From positions 124,001 through 188,000 of the forward strand of contig JAIXRN010000075.1 of the NCBI GenBank assembly GCA_027485165.1: a stretch of DNA of 64,000 bases, read 5' to 3'. The DNA is from Rubrivivax sp. (GTDB lineage: Bacteria; Pseudomonadota; Gammaproteobacteria; Burkholderiales; Burkholderiaceae_C). Below are positions 34,240-43,621 of the stretch, piece after piece. A program made the position numbers and the translations under genes. Below the pieces are notes generated by a model. It saw only the letters and a program-made list of their open reading frames with translations, was not told the DNA's origin and searched no databases. Numbering within the stretch: the stretch's first letter is position 1; every line of letters begins with the position of its first letter.

Positions 34240-35691
34240 ATGCACGAGCCCCCCGACCCGAAGCCCCCCGCAGAACCACCGGCACCCCGGTCCGAAAGCC
34301 CGGTACCGCAAGGCCGCACGCGGCGCTTTCTGCACCTGGGCCGGGCGGTGGGCGAGATGGCCGCCAGCGCCGCTGCCCAGGGCCTGCAACAGCTGGCGCG
34401 CGGCGAACGCCCGGCGCTGCAGGACCTGATGCTGACGCCGGCCAACGCCCGGCGCCTGGCCGACCGCCTGTCCACCCTGCGCGGCGCGGCGATGAAGCTG
34501 GGGCAACTGATGTCGCTGGACGGACATGGCGTGCTGCCGGCCGAGTTCGCCGAACTGCTGGCCGGCCTGCGCGACCAGGCCCAGGGCATGCCTGCCACCC
34601 AGCTGACCCAGGTGCTGGAAGCCGAATACGGCCCGCAGTGGCACCAGCGCTTCAAGCGCCTGAGCTTTGCACCCATCGCTGCGGCCAGCATCGGCCAGGT
34701 GCACCGCGCCGAAACGCACGACGGCCGCGTGCTGGCGCTGAAGCTGCAGTACCCCGGCGTGCGCCGCAGCATCAGCAGCGACGTGGCCAACATCGCCCTG
34801 CTGCTGCGCACCCCTGGCCTGGTGCCCACCGGGATGGACCTGGCGCCGCTTCTGGCGCGCGTGCGCGAACAGCTGCTGCTGGAAACCGACTACGCGCGCG
34901 AAGCCGCGCAGCTGACGGACTACCGCGCCCGGCTGGGCGAAGACCCGGTGCTGTGGGTGCCGGCTGTGGTGCCCGAACACTGCACGCCGCAAATACTGGC
35001 CACCGAATTCGCCCCCGGCTTGCCGGTCGCGAACTGGATCGGCAGCGCGCAGCCGCAGGACCAGCGCAACCACATCGCCCGGGCGCTGTGCCGACTGTCG
35101 GTACGCGAATTCTTCGAGATGCAGCTGGTGCAGACCGACCCGAACATCGGCAACTACCTGTTCGACCCCGGCAGCGGGCGCATCGCCCTGCTGGACTTTG
35201 GCGCCACCGAAGCCGTGCCCGCCGCGCGCGTGGCCGACCTGCGCGAGATCGGCCTGGCGCTGAAGGCCGCCGACCGGCAGCGCCTGGCTGCGGCTTCAAT
35301 GCGCGCCGGCTTCACTGCCGCCAGCGACCCGCCAGCGCAGACAGAAGCCGTGCTGGACCTGATGCTGCTGTCGGGCGAACCGTTGCGCCATGTCGGCCCC
35401 TACGACTTCGCAGCGTCGCGCCTGGTGCGCGATGTCTTTGACCAGGGCCGTGCCCAGGTGATGGGCGGCGCGGGCTTCGCGCGCACCCCGCCGCCCGACC
35501 TGCTGTTCCTGCAGCGCAAATTCGCTGGCAGCTTCCTGCTGTGCGCCAAGCTGCAGGCGCAGGTGGACGTAGCCGCCGTGTTTGGGGCCCACCTGCAGGA
35601 AGGCGCCAGCACTGGCGACAGTGTGGGTGGCAGACTCGCTGAGATTGATCCACTTCCTTCAGCACACACCCTATGCCAAGCCAAGCCCTGA
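34240..35691 (+). CDS. UbiB/AarF-type atypical protein kinase-like protein
   Basis: The 483-residue product has the ABC1/UbiB family signatures: the KxGQ motif in GAAMKLGQLMSLDG, the A-rich loop AAASIGQVHRA, Lys in LALKLQYPGV, catalytic QTDPNIGNYLF and metal site LLDFGAT. These proteins are ATPases or kinases linked to ubiquinone biosynthesis and lipid homeostasis. The usual C-terminal membrane helices are not obvious. Its last 19 nt overlap the start of the DUF2796 gene, suggesting translational coupling. Longer in-frame starts upstream of ATG 34240 lie in the divergent promoter region. Confidence 0.9.
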   Translation: MHEPPDPKPPAEPPAPRSESPVPQGRTRRFLHLGRAVGEMAASAAAQGLQQLARGERPALQDLMLTPANARRLADRLSTLRGAAMKLGQLMSLDGHGVLPAEFAELLAGLRDQAQGMPATQLTQVLEAEYGPQWHQRFKRLSFAPIAAASIGQVHRAETHDGRVLALKLQYPGVRRSISSDVANIALLLRTPGLVPTGMDLAPLLARVREQLLLETDYAREAAQLTDYRARLGEDPVLWVPAVVPEHCTPQILATEFAPGLPVANWIGSAQPQDQRNHIARALCRLSVREFFEMQLVQTDPNIGNYLFDPGSGRIALLDFGATEAVPAARVADLREIGLALKAADRQRLAAASMRAGFTAASDPPAQTEAVLDLMLLSGEPLRHVGPYDFAASRLVRDVFDQGRAQVMGGAGFARTPPPDLLFLQRKFAGSFLLCAKLQAQVDVAAVFGAHLQEGASTGDSVGGRLAEIDPLPSAHTLCQAKP

Positions 35692-36290
35692 CATTCGCGC
35701 TGCGCTGCAGCCTGGTTCTGACCCTGGCGGCCGCCGCCGCTGGCACCCATGCCGGCGGCGCCCACCAGCATGGAGCGGCCAAGCTGGCCGTGGCGCTGGA
35801 CGGCGCGGTGCTGGAAATCAGCCTGGAAAGCCCGCTGGACAACCTGCTGGCCTTCGAACGCGCCCCGCGCACCGAAGCCGAACGCCAGGCCGTGCGCAAG
35901 ATGGCGCAGGGCTTCCATGCCGCCACCGGCCTGTTCGCGCCCACGCCCGCGGCGCAGTGCGTACCGGCGGGCGCAGAACTGGTGTCCAGCGTGCTGGACC
36001 CTGCCCTGCTGGCCGCCGCCGGCAGCCCGGGTGCAGCGGACAAGGCAGACAAAGCGACCCAAGCGCCCCAAGCGGCCAACCCGCCGGCCGCCAAGCCCGA
36101 CGACAGCCATGCCGACCTGGACGCCACCGTGCGCTTCCGCTGCGCGGCCCCGGCCGCACTGCGCGGGGTGGACGCAGCCGGGCTGTTCAAGACCTTCCCG
36201 AAGTTCCGCCAGGTCGACGCCGCTGTCGCCGCCGGCAGCCAGCAGCGCGGTGCCCGCCTGACGCCCCGGCAGGCCAATCTGGCCTGGTGA
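35673..36290 (+). CDS. DUF2796 (ZrgA-like) exported protein
   Basis: The 205-residue product has a signal peptide ending in AGTHAGG. The family start HQHGAAKLAVALDGAVLEIS follows, then SPLDNLLAFERAP, a central Lys/Ala/Pro linker with HADLD, and a C-terminal FRCAAPAALRGVDAAGLFKT. DUF2796 proteins are often zinc-regulated and include ZrgA of Vibrio, involved in zinc acquisition. The His-rich motifs could bind metal. It overlaps the UbiB-like gene by 19 nt. Confidence 0.85.
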   Translation: MPSQALTFALRCSLVLTLAAAAAGTHAGGAHQHGAAKLAVALDGAVLEISLESPLDNLLAFERAPRTEAERQAVRKMAQGFHAATGLFAPTPAAQCVPAGAELVSSVLDPALLAAAGSPGAADKADKATQAPQAANPPAAKPDDSHADLDATVRFRCAAPAALRGVDAAGLFKTFPKFRQVDAAVAAGSQQRGARLTPRQANLAW

Positions 36291-36469
36291 CGCGGCGCGG
36301 CCACCGCCTGGCCAGCCCGGCCCGCCGGCGCAGCCCCCTGCGGCTGGCCGTTACAGCGATCAGCCCGCGCTAAGAAAACCCTAATCTCGCCAGCGCAGGA
36401 TGCGGGGCTTGGCTGCCGGTACCCCCCGGCACGCCGCTCTTGGCATGACAACGACGATGATGAAGCCCC

Positions 36470-37141
36470 ATGCGCATCCTGCTGGCTGAAGACGACCCCC
36501 TGCTGGGCGATGGCCTGCGCGCCGGCCTGCGCCAGCGCGGCTTCCAGGTCGACTGGGTGCGCGATGGCCAGGCCGCCGAACGCGAACTGCGCGCCCACCC
36601 TTATGCCGCGGCCGTGCTGGACCTGGGCCTGCCGATGCAGGACGGCCTGGCCGTGCTGGCCGCCGTGCGCCAGGCCGGCATCGGCCTGCCGGTGCTGGTG
36701 CTGACGGCGCGCGACACCGTGCCCGACCGCGTGCGCGGGCTGGACCTGGGCGCCGACGACTACGTCGTCAAGCCCGTGGACCTGGACGAACTGGCCGCCC
36801 GCCTGCGCGCCCTGGTGCGCCGGTCCCACGGCCAGCCGCAGGAACTGCTGCAGGCCCAGGGCGTGGTGCTGGACCCGGCGGCCCGCCGCTGCACCCAGGG
36901 CGGCCGCGACGTGACGCTGTCGACGCGCGAATTCGACCTGTTGCAGGTGCTGATGCTGGCCAGCGGGCGCGTGCTGTCGCGCGAACAGATCGAACAGCAG
37001 CTGTACAGCTGGGGCCAGGAAGTCGACAGCAACACGGTCGAGGTGCATGTGCACCACCTGCGGCGCAAGCTGGGGCCGGCGCTGATCCAGACCCTGCGCG
37101 GCGTGGGCTACACCGCGCAGAAAGACCCGCCGCCCCCGTGA
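36470..37141 (+). CDS. OmpR-family response regulator (QseB/PmrA-like)
   Basis: The 223-residue product has a receiver domain with the acidic pair EDD at the start, phospho-acceptor Asp51 (AVLDLGLP), Thr in LTARD and Lys in VKPVD. A winged-helix trans_reg_C domain follows (about 125-220), with STREFDLLQVLMLASG and VDSNTVEVHVHHLRRKLG. It is the partner of the kinase immediately downstream, whose ATG overlaps its TGA. The QseB/PmrA grouping is based on domain and operon layout. Confidence 0.93.
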   Translation: MRILLAEDDPLLGDGLRAGLRQRGFQVDWVRDGQAAERELRAHPYAAAVLDLGLPMQDGLAVLAAVRQAGIGLPVLVLTARDTVPDRVRGLDLGADDYVVKPVDLDELAARLRALVRRSHGQPQELLQAQGVVLDPAARRCTQGGRDVTLSTREFDLLQVLMLASGRVLSREQIEQQLYSWGQEVDSNTVEVHVHHLRRKLGPALIQTLRGVGYTAQKDPPPP

Positions 37142-38586
37142 TGCGCCTGCCGCGTTCGCTGCAGGGCCGGCTGCTGGCCCTGGTGCTGGGCCTGGTGGGC
37201 GTGGTGTGGGCCTGCACGGCGGCGCTGACCTGGCGCGACGCCAGCCACGAACTGGACGAGCTGCTGGACGGCCACCTGGCCCAGGCCGCGGCCTTGCTGG
37301 TGGTACAGCAAAGCCACGAAGTGGCCGAGGCCGGCGAAACCCCGCAGGAACACGCGGCCGAGCAGCCCGGCGCTTCAACCCTGAACACCCCCAACCTGCA
37401 CCGTTATGCCCCGCGCGTGGCCTTCCAGGTCTTCCACGAAGGCCAGCTGGTGCTGCGTTCGGCCAATGCGCCAGCGCTGCCGATGGTGGCGCCAGAACGC
37501 GGCTTCCGCGAAGGCTTCACCGATGTCACGGCGAAAGGCCAGGCCTGGCGCGTGTTCGCAGCCTACGGGGCCGAAGCCGACGTGCAGGTCTACGTGGGCG
37601 AACAGGCCGCCGCGCGCGATGAAATCCTGCTGGCCGTGCTGCGCAGCACCCTGTGGCCGATGGCCCTGGCCCTGCCCCTGCTGGCCGGCGTGGCCGGCTG
37701 GGCCATCCGCCGCGGTCTGCAGCCCCTGCGCGCGCTGGGCGACCAGCTGCGGCAGCGGCCGGCGTCTTCCCTGGCGCCGCTGGAACTGCTGCAAACAGGC
37801 AGCGACCGCAGCAGCCGCGCCACCACGGCCACGCCACCCACGGAAGTGCAGCAGATGATGCAGGCCCTGGATGGCTTGTTCGAACGCATCGCCAGCCTGA
37901 TGGAACGCGAACGACGCTTCACCGCCGATGCTGCGCATGAACTGCGCACACCGATTGCCGCCATCCGCACCCAGGCCCAGGTGGCCTTGCACGAAGCCGA
38001 TGCCGGCCAGCGCCGGCACGCCCTGCAGGCCACGCTGGACGGCTGCGACCGCGCCACGCGGCTGGTGGAACAGCTGCTGACGCTGTCGCGGCTGGAGGCC
38101 AGTGCCGCACCGCCCACCCGCGTGGTCGACCTCGCCGCGCTGGCCCGCCAGGCCGTGGCCGACATCGCGCCACGTGCCCTGGTACAGGGCCAGACCGTGG
38201 CGCTGGACGCACCCGCCACTTGCCCGGTCAACGCCGACGAAACCTTGCTCGCCGTGTTGCTGCGCAATCTGCTGGACAACGCCGTTCGCTACAGCCCCAG
38301 CGGCGCCACGGTGCACGTGAGCCTGGCCGCGGCAGGCCCCGAACATCCTGGCCGCGTGCGGCTGACGGTCGAAGACAGTGGCCCCGGCCTGCCGTCGGAA
38401 GTGCAGGAACAGCTGGGCCGGCGTTTCCAGCGCCCGGCCGGACTGGCGCAGAGGGGCAGCGGCCTGGGCTGGTCGATCGTGCGGCGCATTGCTGAAGTGC
38501 TTCGCATCGAACTGCAACTGACATGCAGCCCCACATTGGGCGGCCTGGCCGTACAGGCCTGGCTAGCACCGGTACCACCGAGTTAA
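37141..38586 (+). CDS. QseC/PmrB-type sensor histidine kinase
   Basis: The 481-residue product has two membrane helices (about 12-32 and 170-190) around a roughly 135-residue periplasmic domain. Next come a HAMP-like linker, the H-box ADAAHELRTPIAAI with His266, and an ATPase domain with LRNLLDNAVRYSP (N-box), EDSGPGLP (G1) and GSGLGWSIV (G2). It starts at ATG 37141, sharing the A of the preceding TGA; GTG 37138 is an alternative. It pairs with the OmpR-type regulator upstream. The signal is unknown. Confidence 0.93.
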   Translation: MRLPRSLQGRLLALVLGLVGVVWACTAALTWRDASHELDELLDGHLAQAAALLVVQQSHEVAEAGETPQEHAAEQPGASTLNTPNLHRYAPRVAFQVFHEGQLVLRSANAPALPMVAPERGFREGFTDVTAKGQAWRVFAAYGAEADVQVYVGEQAAARDEILLAVLRSTLWPMALALPLLAGVAGWAIRRGLQPLRALGDQLRQRPASSLAPLELLQTGSDRSSRATTATPPTEVQQMMQALDGLFERIASLMERERRFTADAAHELRTPIAAIRTQAQVALHEADAGQRRHALQATLDGCDRATRLVEQLLTLSRLEASAAPPTRVVDLAALARQAVADIAPRALVQGQTVALDAPATCPVNADETLLAVLLRNLLDNAVRYSPSGATVHVSLAAAGPEHPGRVRLTVEDSGPGLPSEVQEQLGRRFQRPAGLAQRGSGLGWSIVRRIAEVLRIELQLTCSPTLGGLAVQAWLAPVPPS

Positions 38587-38592
38587 GGGTGC

Positions 38593-38608
38593 AGGCTTCA
38601 GGAAGCCT
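38593..38608. terminator. Short perfect hairpin after the kinase gene
   Basis: AGGCTTC-AG-GAAGCCT is a 7-bp inverted repeat with a 2-nt spacer, 7 nt after the kinase stop and 27 nt before the PEP-CTERM ATG. It may be a weak terminator or a dimer-binding operator for the PEP-CTERM gene; the two cannot be told apart here. Confidence 0.35.
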
Positions 38609-38635
38609 TCAGCTGGCGACCAGAAACTGGGGCGC

Positions 38636-39433
38636 ATGAACAGCATCGCCCCCTTAAGAATTGCCCGCACCCGGCTGCTGGCCAGCCTGGTTTTCGGCCT
38701 GACCCTGCTCGGCGCCGTCGGCGCACAGGCCGCCGAGCCCATGCTCGTGACCTACGGCTTCAACGGCTTCACCAGCGTGGGCGGCAGCACGCACAGCTAC
38801 ACCGGCACCTGGGTCTACCAGACCGGCACCGCGGGCCAGACGGTCTACACCAACCGCGTCAACGCGCCGGTTCAGCAAGGCTTCACCACGCGCTACAACG
38901 GCGCGCAACACAGCCTGCAGATCGTGCTCGACAACGGCGAGCAGGTCTCGGCCGGCACCGGGCAGATCCAGATCAACAACATCCAGCAGGCCGAGAGCGG
39001 CGCGCAGGTGCCGGCAGGCCTGTCTCTGCAATCGTGGCAATCGGCGGCCACCGGCACCATCAACGGCCTGGCTGTGTTCAACCTGTACCTGGCCTTCCTG
39101 CCCGTGGCCCCAAGCTTCAGCTGGGACCCGCTGGACAGTTACTTTGGCGGCAATGCCGAGGCCTTGTTGCAGGCCAACCCGGCCCTGCTGCCGCCCGGCA
39201 TCGACCCGCTGCTCACCGGCACCGCCCTGCCCCTGTTCGTGCCCGATCTGTTCTCGGGCGGTGTCTTCCTCGGCACCAACCACGGGTTCACGAACACCGT
39301 CAACAGCGCCGGGAACTTCACGCTCCTGAGCGTGGTGGCCCTGCCTGTCCCCGAGCCCGCAGCAGCCAGCCTCTTCTGGCTGGGACTGGCCGGACTCGCC
39401 GCCGCGACCCGGCGGCGCCTGCCTTCGGTTTGA
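38636..39433 (+). CDS. PEP-CTERM sorting-domain protein
   Basis: The 265-residue product has a signal peptide (LLASLVFGLTLLGAVGAQAA). A beta-rich middle domain contains YGFNGFTSVGGSTHSYTGTW, and the C-terminal tail is VPEPAAASLFWLGLAGLAAA followed by RRR, a typical PEP-CTERM. It should be exported, processed by an exosortase/archaeosortase-like enzyme and anchored or released. Function is unknown. It is a single-gene unit between the QseBC-like pair and the copper operon. Confidence 0.88.
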   Translation: MNSIAPLRIARTRLLASLVFGLTLLGAVGAQAAEPMLVTYGFNGFTSVGGSTHSYTGTWVYQTGTAGQTVYTNRVNAPVQQGFTTRYNGAQHSLQIVLDNGEQVSAGTGQIQINNIQQAESGAQVPAGLSLQSWQSAATGTINGLAVFNLYLAFLPVAPSFSWDPLDSYFGGNAEALLQANPALLPPGIDPLLTGTALPLFVPDLFSGGVFLGTNHGFTNTVNSAGNFTLLSVVALPVPEPAAASLFWLGLAGLAAATRRRLPSV

Positions 39434-39473
39434 TCCCGCATCGGGGCCAAGACGGCCCTGCTACATTGCCGCC

Positions 39474-39911
39474 ATGCGCCAAGCCCTGCGGCTTCCCTTC
39501 CGGCACTTCCTGATCTGGTGCCTGGCCTTGCTGTTGCCGCTGCAGGGGCTGAGCGCCAGCGCCGGCCTGCATTGCGTCGCGATGGCTACGGCAGGCCCGG
39601 CGCCGATGGCCATGGGTGACGGCGAGCACCCTTGCCATGCCATCGCCGCTGCTGACGCTGCTCAGGCACATCACCTCGCCTCTGCGGCATCGACCGAGCC
39701 AGGTGTTGCAACAGCCGCGTCAGACACGACGGCCACTGGCCACACCTGCAGTGCCTGTGCGGTCTGCTGCCCGGCAGCCGCATTACCCAGCCACAGCCAC
39801 TGGGCCGCCACCCTGGGGGTGGCCCAGGCCCTGCCCGCGCTGCGTCTGCCCGGCCGCGCCGCTGTCGCCAGCGCCGGGCTCGACCGCCCGCCCAAGACTT
39901 TCATCGCCTGA
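39474..39911 (+). CDS. DUF2946-like exported Cys/His-rich protein
   Basis: The 145-residue product has a signal peptide (LIWCLALLLPLQGLSASAG). The motif HTCSACAVCCPAAALPS near 105-121, together with His/Met residues (MAMGDGEHPCHAIAA), suggests soft-metal binding. DUF2946-like proteins commonly precede TolC-like and multicopper oxidase genes, as here. It is probably a periplasmic copper-associated protein. Confidence 0.78.
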   Translation: MRQALRLPFRHFLIWCLALLLPLQGLSASAGLHCVAMATAGPAPMAMGDGEHPCHAIAAADAAQAHHLASAASTEPGVATAASDTTATGHTCSACAVCCPAAALPSHSHWAATLGVAQALPALRLPGRAAVASAGLDRPPKTFIA

Positions 39912-40020
39912 CGCCGTGCTGTGCGTCTGGGGCTGCCACGTTGTGGCCAGCCACCCTCGCAGCCCACCCAGCGCCTTGGCAGCGCAGCGCCATCGTCGCT
40001 GTCTTCGATGAAAGCCACCC

Positions 40021-40398
40021 ATGAACCCATCCCCCTGCCTGCGCTGGCTGGCTGCGCTGGCCTTGGCAGCTGGCCCCGCAGCCACGCCGGCCGCATCACC
40101 CGCTACGCCACACGCCGCCAATGACCCCACCCAGGCCCAGGCCAGCGTGCCAGCCGTCCAGCACCGATCGGTCTTCACCCGCTATCGACCGCTGGCGGAC
40201 CTGAAGCCTGTGCCCTGGCGCGAAGCGAACGAAACCGTCAACCGCATCGGCGGCTGGCGGGCCTACGCGCGCGAGGCCGCCGCGCCCGAGCCACCGGCGT
40301 CTGCACCCGAAGGCACCGCCGCACGGCCCGGCAGCACCGCTGCACAGCCGCCGCTGGCGCCGCAGCCCCGGACACCGGAGCACCGCCATGGCCGCTGA
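40021..40398 (+). CDS. Small exported protein of the copper operon, unknown function
   Basis: The 125-residue product has a signal peptide (LRWLAALALAAGPAATPAAS). A short conserved-looking core reads RYRPLADLKPVPWREANETV and GGWRAYAREA, then a Pro/Ala-rich tail ends in EHRHGR. The last 11 nt overlap the TolC-like gene start, so it is translated with it. I recognise it only as a frequent companion of TolC and copper oxidase genes; function is unknown. Confidence 0.7.
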   Translation: MNPSPCLRWLAALALAAGPAATPAASPATPHAANDPTQAQASVPAVQHRSVFTRYRPLADLKPVPWREANETVNRIGGWRAYAREAAAPEPPASAPEGTAARPGSTAAQPPLAPQPRTPEHRHGR

Positions 40399-41812
40399 CC
40401 GCACGCACAGGGGCCTGCGCCTGGGCACGCTGGCCCTGGCGGCGCTACTGGGTGGCTGCGCCACGCTGGCGCCCGAGGCTGCCATCGAACCGGTGCAACG
40501 CAGCGCCCAGGCCCGCCTGGGCGCCGAACTGCCGGTAGCCCGCAGCGACGCCGACCAAGCGCGCATCACCCAGCGCGTGGCCGAACTGCTGGCCGCACCG
40601 CTGAGCGCCGACAGCGCAGTGCAGATCGCCCTGCTGAACAACCGCGGCCTGCAGGCCCGGCTGCAGGACCTGGGCATCGCCGACGCCGACCGCGTGCAGG
40701 CTGGCCGCCTGGCCAACCCGGGCTTCAGCTTCGGCCGCAGCCGCCGCGGCGACGAACGCGAGATCGAGCGCGGTCTGCACTTCAACCTGGCGCAACTGGT
40801 CGCCTGGCCCTGGGTGCAGACGCTGGCGCAGCGCCAGTTCGAACGCGTGCAGGGCGACGTGACGCTGCAGGTGCTGGCGCTGGCCACCGACACCCGCCGC
40901 GCCTTCATCCAGGCCGTGGCTGCAGAAGAAAGCCTGCGCTACATGCAGCAGGTGATGCAGGCCGCCGAAGCCAGCGCCGAACTGGCGCGACGCATGGCCG
41001 CGGTGGGCAACTTCAACAAGCTGAGCCAGGCGCGCGAACAGGCGTTCTATGCCGACGCCGCGCTGAACCTGGCGCGCGCCCAGCAGGCCCGTACGGCCAG
41101 CCGCGAAAGGCTGACCCGGCTGCTGGGCCTGTGGGGCGGGCAAACTGCGTTCCAGCTGCAACCACGCCTGCCCAGCCTGCCGCCAGAGCCCGCCGACCAG
41201 CCCGACATCGAACGCACGGCCATGGCCCAGCGCCTGGACGTGCAGGCCGCGCGCAAGGCCGCCGAACAGACCGCGAAGAACCTGGGCCTGACCCAGGCCA
41301 CGCGCTTCGTCAACGTGCTGGAACTGGGCCTGATGCGCAACGGCTCGAACGAAGCGCCCACCCAGCGCGGCTGGGAAATCGGCTTCGAACTCCCGCTGTT
41401 CGACAGCGGCAGCACACGCCTGGCCAAAGCCGAGGCCGTCTACCGCCAAACGCTGTACCAAGCCGCTGAAGTGGCCGTGAACGCGCGCAGCGAAGTGCGC
41501 GAAGCCTACGGCGCCTACCGCACGGCCTGGGACATCGCGCGACACCACCGTGACGAGATCGTGCCGCTGCGCCAGCGCATCCTGGACGAGAACCTGCTGC
41601 GCTACAACGGCATGCTGATCGGCGTGTTCGAACTGCTGGCCGACGCCCGCACACAGATCAGCAGCGTCAACGCCGCCATCGAAGCGCTGCGTGACTTCTG
41701 GCTGGCCCAGGCCGCGCTGGACCAGGCCCTGGTGGGCCCGGCCGGCAACGTGCCCGACATCAAGCCCAGCGGCGCCGGCGGCATGCCCGCTGCTGAAGCA
41801 AAAGGACATTGA
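40388..41812 (+). CDS. TolC-family outer-membrane efflux lipoprotein
   Basis: The 474-residue product has a lipoprotein signal (LALAALLGGCATLAP). It then has TolC-type helical repeats: SAVQIALLNNRGLQARLQDL in the first half and LDVQAARKAAEQTAKNLGLT plus GFELPLFDSGSTRLAKAEAV in the second. The length fits the CusC/NodT group of outer-membrane factors. No inner-membrane pump or adaptor is adjacent; the next gene is a multicopper oxidase. Copper export or handling is the likely role. Confidence 0.9.
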   Translation: MAADRTHRGLRLGTLALAALLGGCATLAPEAAIEPVQRSAQARLGAELPVARSDADQARITQRVAELLAAPLSADSAVQIALLNNRGLQARLQDLGIADADRVQAGRLANPGFSFGRSRRGDEREIERGLHFNLAQLVAWPWVQTLAQRQFERVQGDVTLQVLALATDTRRAFIQAVAAEESLRYMQQVMQAAEASAELARRMAAVGNFNKLSQAREQAFYADAALNLARAQQARTASRERLTRLLGLWGGQTAFQLQPRLPSLPPEPADQPDIERTAMAQRLDVQAARKAAEQTAKNLGLTQATRFVNVLELGLMRNGSNEAPTQRGWEIGFELPLFDSGSTRLAKAEAVYRQTLYQAAEVAVNARSEVREAYGAYRTAWDIARHHRDEIVPLRQRILDENLLRYNGMLIGVFELLADARTQISSVNAAIEALRDFWLAQAALDQALVGPAGNVPDIKPSGAGGMPAAEAKGH

Positions 41813-41816
41813 CGCC

Positions 41817-43211
41817 ATGGTCTCCCGACGCAATTTTCTGGGCCGCAGCGGCGCAGCCGCCGCCACCACACTGGCCGCGGCCGGTGTCAGCAAGGTGGCG
41901 ATGGCCGCCCTGCCCGAGCCCGTCATCCAGACCCGGCCCGACACCATGCCGCCGCTGCTGCCCGCCAGCGGCCGGCCCTACAACCCGGTGGTCACGCTGA
42001 ACGGCTGGACCCTGCCCTGGCGCATGAACAAGGGCGTGAAGGAATTCCACTTGGTAGCCGAACCCGTGGTGCGCGAAATGGCACCCGGCTTCAACGCCCA
42101 CCTGTGGGGCTACAACGGCCAGAGCCCGGGCCCGACCATCGAGGTGGTGGAAGGCGACCGCGTGCGCCTGTTCGTCACCAACCGGCTGGGCGAACTGACC
42201 AGCATCCACTGGCACGGCCAGCGCTTGCCCAACGGCATGGACGGCGTGACGGGCCTGAACCAGCCCGGCATCCCGCCCGGCAAGACCTACGTCTACGAGT
42301 TCGTGGCGCGCCGGCCCGGCACCTTCATGTACCACCCGCACGCCGACGAGATGGTGCAGATGGCGATGGGGATGATGGGCTTCTGGGTCACCCACCCCAA
42401 GGCGAAACACCCGCTCATCGACGAGGTCGACCGCGACTTCTGCTTCCTGCTGAACGCCTACGACATCGACCCCGGCAGCGCCACGCCGAAGATCATGACG
42501 ATGCTGGACTTCAACCTGTGGACCTGGAACAGCCGCATCTACCCGGCCATCGACCCGCTGGTGGTGCGCCTGAACGACAAGGTGCGCATCCGCGTGGGCA
42601 ATCTGACGATGACCAACCATCCCATCCACCTGCACGGCCATGAATTCCTGATCACTGGCACCGACGGCGGGCCCACGCCCAAGACCGCGCGCCAGTACGA
42701 GATCACGGCCGACATCGCGGTGGGTCAGATGCGGCAGCTGGACTTCGTCGCCGACGAACCTGGCGACTGGGCCTTCCATTGCCACAAGAGCCACCACACC
42801 ATGAACGCGATGGGCCACAACGTGCCCACGATGATCGGCGTGGACCACCGCGACGTGGCGCGCAAGATCACGCAGCTGGTGCCCGACTACATGGTGATGG
42901 GCGAACGCGGTATGAAGGACATGACCGAGATGGAAATGCCCCTGCCCGACAACACCGCGCCGATGATGACGGGCTTCGGGCCTTTTGGTGCCATCGGCAT
43001 GGGCGGCATGTTCAGCGTGCTGAAAGTGCGCGCCGACCAGAAGCGCGGCGACTACAGCGACCCGGGCTGGTACCAGCATCCGCCAGGCACGGTGGCCTAT
43101 GAATGGCAGGGCGCCCTGGCCGAGCCCGCCCGCGCGCAGCCGGCTGCGGCGGCCAAGAGCGGTGTCGAGGTGAAGATCCGCAAGCCGGGGGGCGGGCATG
43201 CGGGGCATTGA
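41817..43211 (+). CDS. Tat-exported multicopper oxidase
   Basis: The 464-residue product starts MVSRRNFLGRSGAAAATTLA, a clear twin-arginine signal. The copper-ligand motifs are HWHG, YHPHAD, HPIHLHGHEF and HCHKSHHTM with a following Met, so type 1, 2 and 3 copper sites look complete. A Met-rich segment (MKDMTEMEMPLPDNTAPMM, about 363-381) resembles copper-binding loops of copper-resistance oxidases. It probably oxidises Cu(I) in the periplasm. It starts 4 nt after the TolC-like gene, so it is in the same operon. Confidence 0.93.
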   Translation: MVSRRNFLGRSGAAAATTLAAAGVSKVAMAALPEPVIQTRPDTMPPLLPASGRPYNPVVTLNGWTLPWRMNKGVKEFHLVAEPVVREMAPGFNAHLWGYNGQSPGPTIEVVEGDRVRLFVTNRLGELTSIHWHGQRLPNGMDGVTGLNQPGIPPGKTYVYEFVARRPGTFMYHPHADEMVQMAMGMMGFWVTHPKAKHPLIDEVDRDFCFLLNAYDIDPGSATPKIMTMLDFNLWTWNSRIYPAIDPLVVRLNDKVRIRVGNLTMTNHPIHLHGHEFLITGTDGGPTPKTARQYEITADIAVGQMRQLDFVADEPGDWAFHCHKSHHTMNAMGHNVPTMIGVDHRDVARKITQLVPDYMVMGERGMKDMTEMEMPLPDNTAPMMTGFGPFGAIGMGGMFSVLKVRADQKRGDYSDPGWYQHPPGTVAYEWQGALAEPARAQPAAAAKSGVEVKIRKPGGGHAGH

Positions 43212-43621
43212 GCCGGCACGGTACCCGTCAGGCCGCCCTGGTTAACGGGACGATCGACAGGAAACGGCGCTTTTCGGTCGTTCGCTTGGACCCTTCGGCT
43301 TGTCAGCTTGGTCCCTGGGGCTGCGGGGCTTGGGTGGCCCCTGGAGCGAAGTCAAGGAGGAGCCAGCGCCGTGCCCTGCCGATCTGCTGGCTGGCGACGC
43401 GCTGGCGGGGGACATGAGCGGAAGGGGCCACCCGACTGTGCAGCCCAGGGTCCAACCATCCGATCCGAAGGGGCCGAGCGATCGACCGTAACGCGCCGTC
43501 CACTGCCGGTCACCTGCGCCCCACAGCCCCCTGCCAGCCGGTCGTGGCGCGCTAAAGGTCAGAGCCGAGTCCCAGGGCGTCCCGGCTTCGCACGCCAAAG
43601 CGTGCGAAGCCGGCAGCCAAC
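43212..43621. other. Gene-free stretch between convergent genes
   Basis: About 410 bases between the multicopper oxidase stop and the dehydrogenase stop hold no supported gene. It contains a 13-bp hairpin near the right end (annotated separately). Short ORFs here read through into the dehydrogenase in the wrong frame and have no family features. Confidence 0.6.
43582..43613. terminator. 13-bp hairpin at the 3' end of the dehydrogenase gene
   Basis: CCGGCTTCGCACG and CGTGCGAAGCCGG pair perfectly around the loop CCAAAG. The hairpin lies 9 nt beyond the minus-strand stop at 43622. No T-run follows on either strand. The stable stem suggests transcript end protection or Rho-assisted termination. 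Confidence 0.6.

Noticed and set aside
35312-37378. 688-codon minus-strand frame across DUF2796 and the response regulator
   Set aside because: Crosses three well-supported plus-strand genes and shows no recognisable domain.
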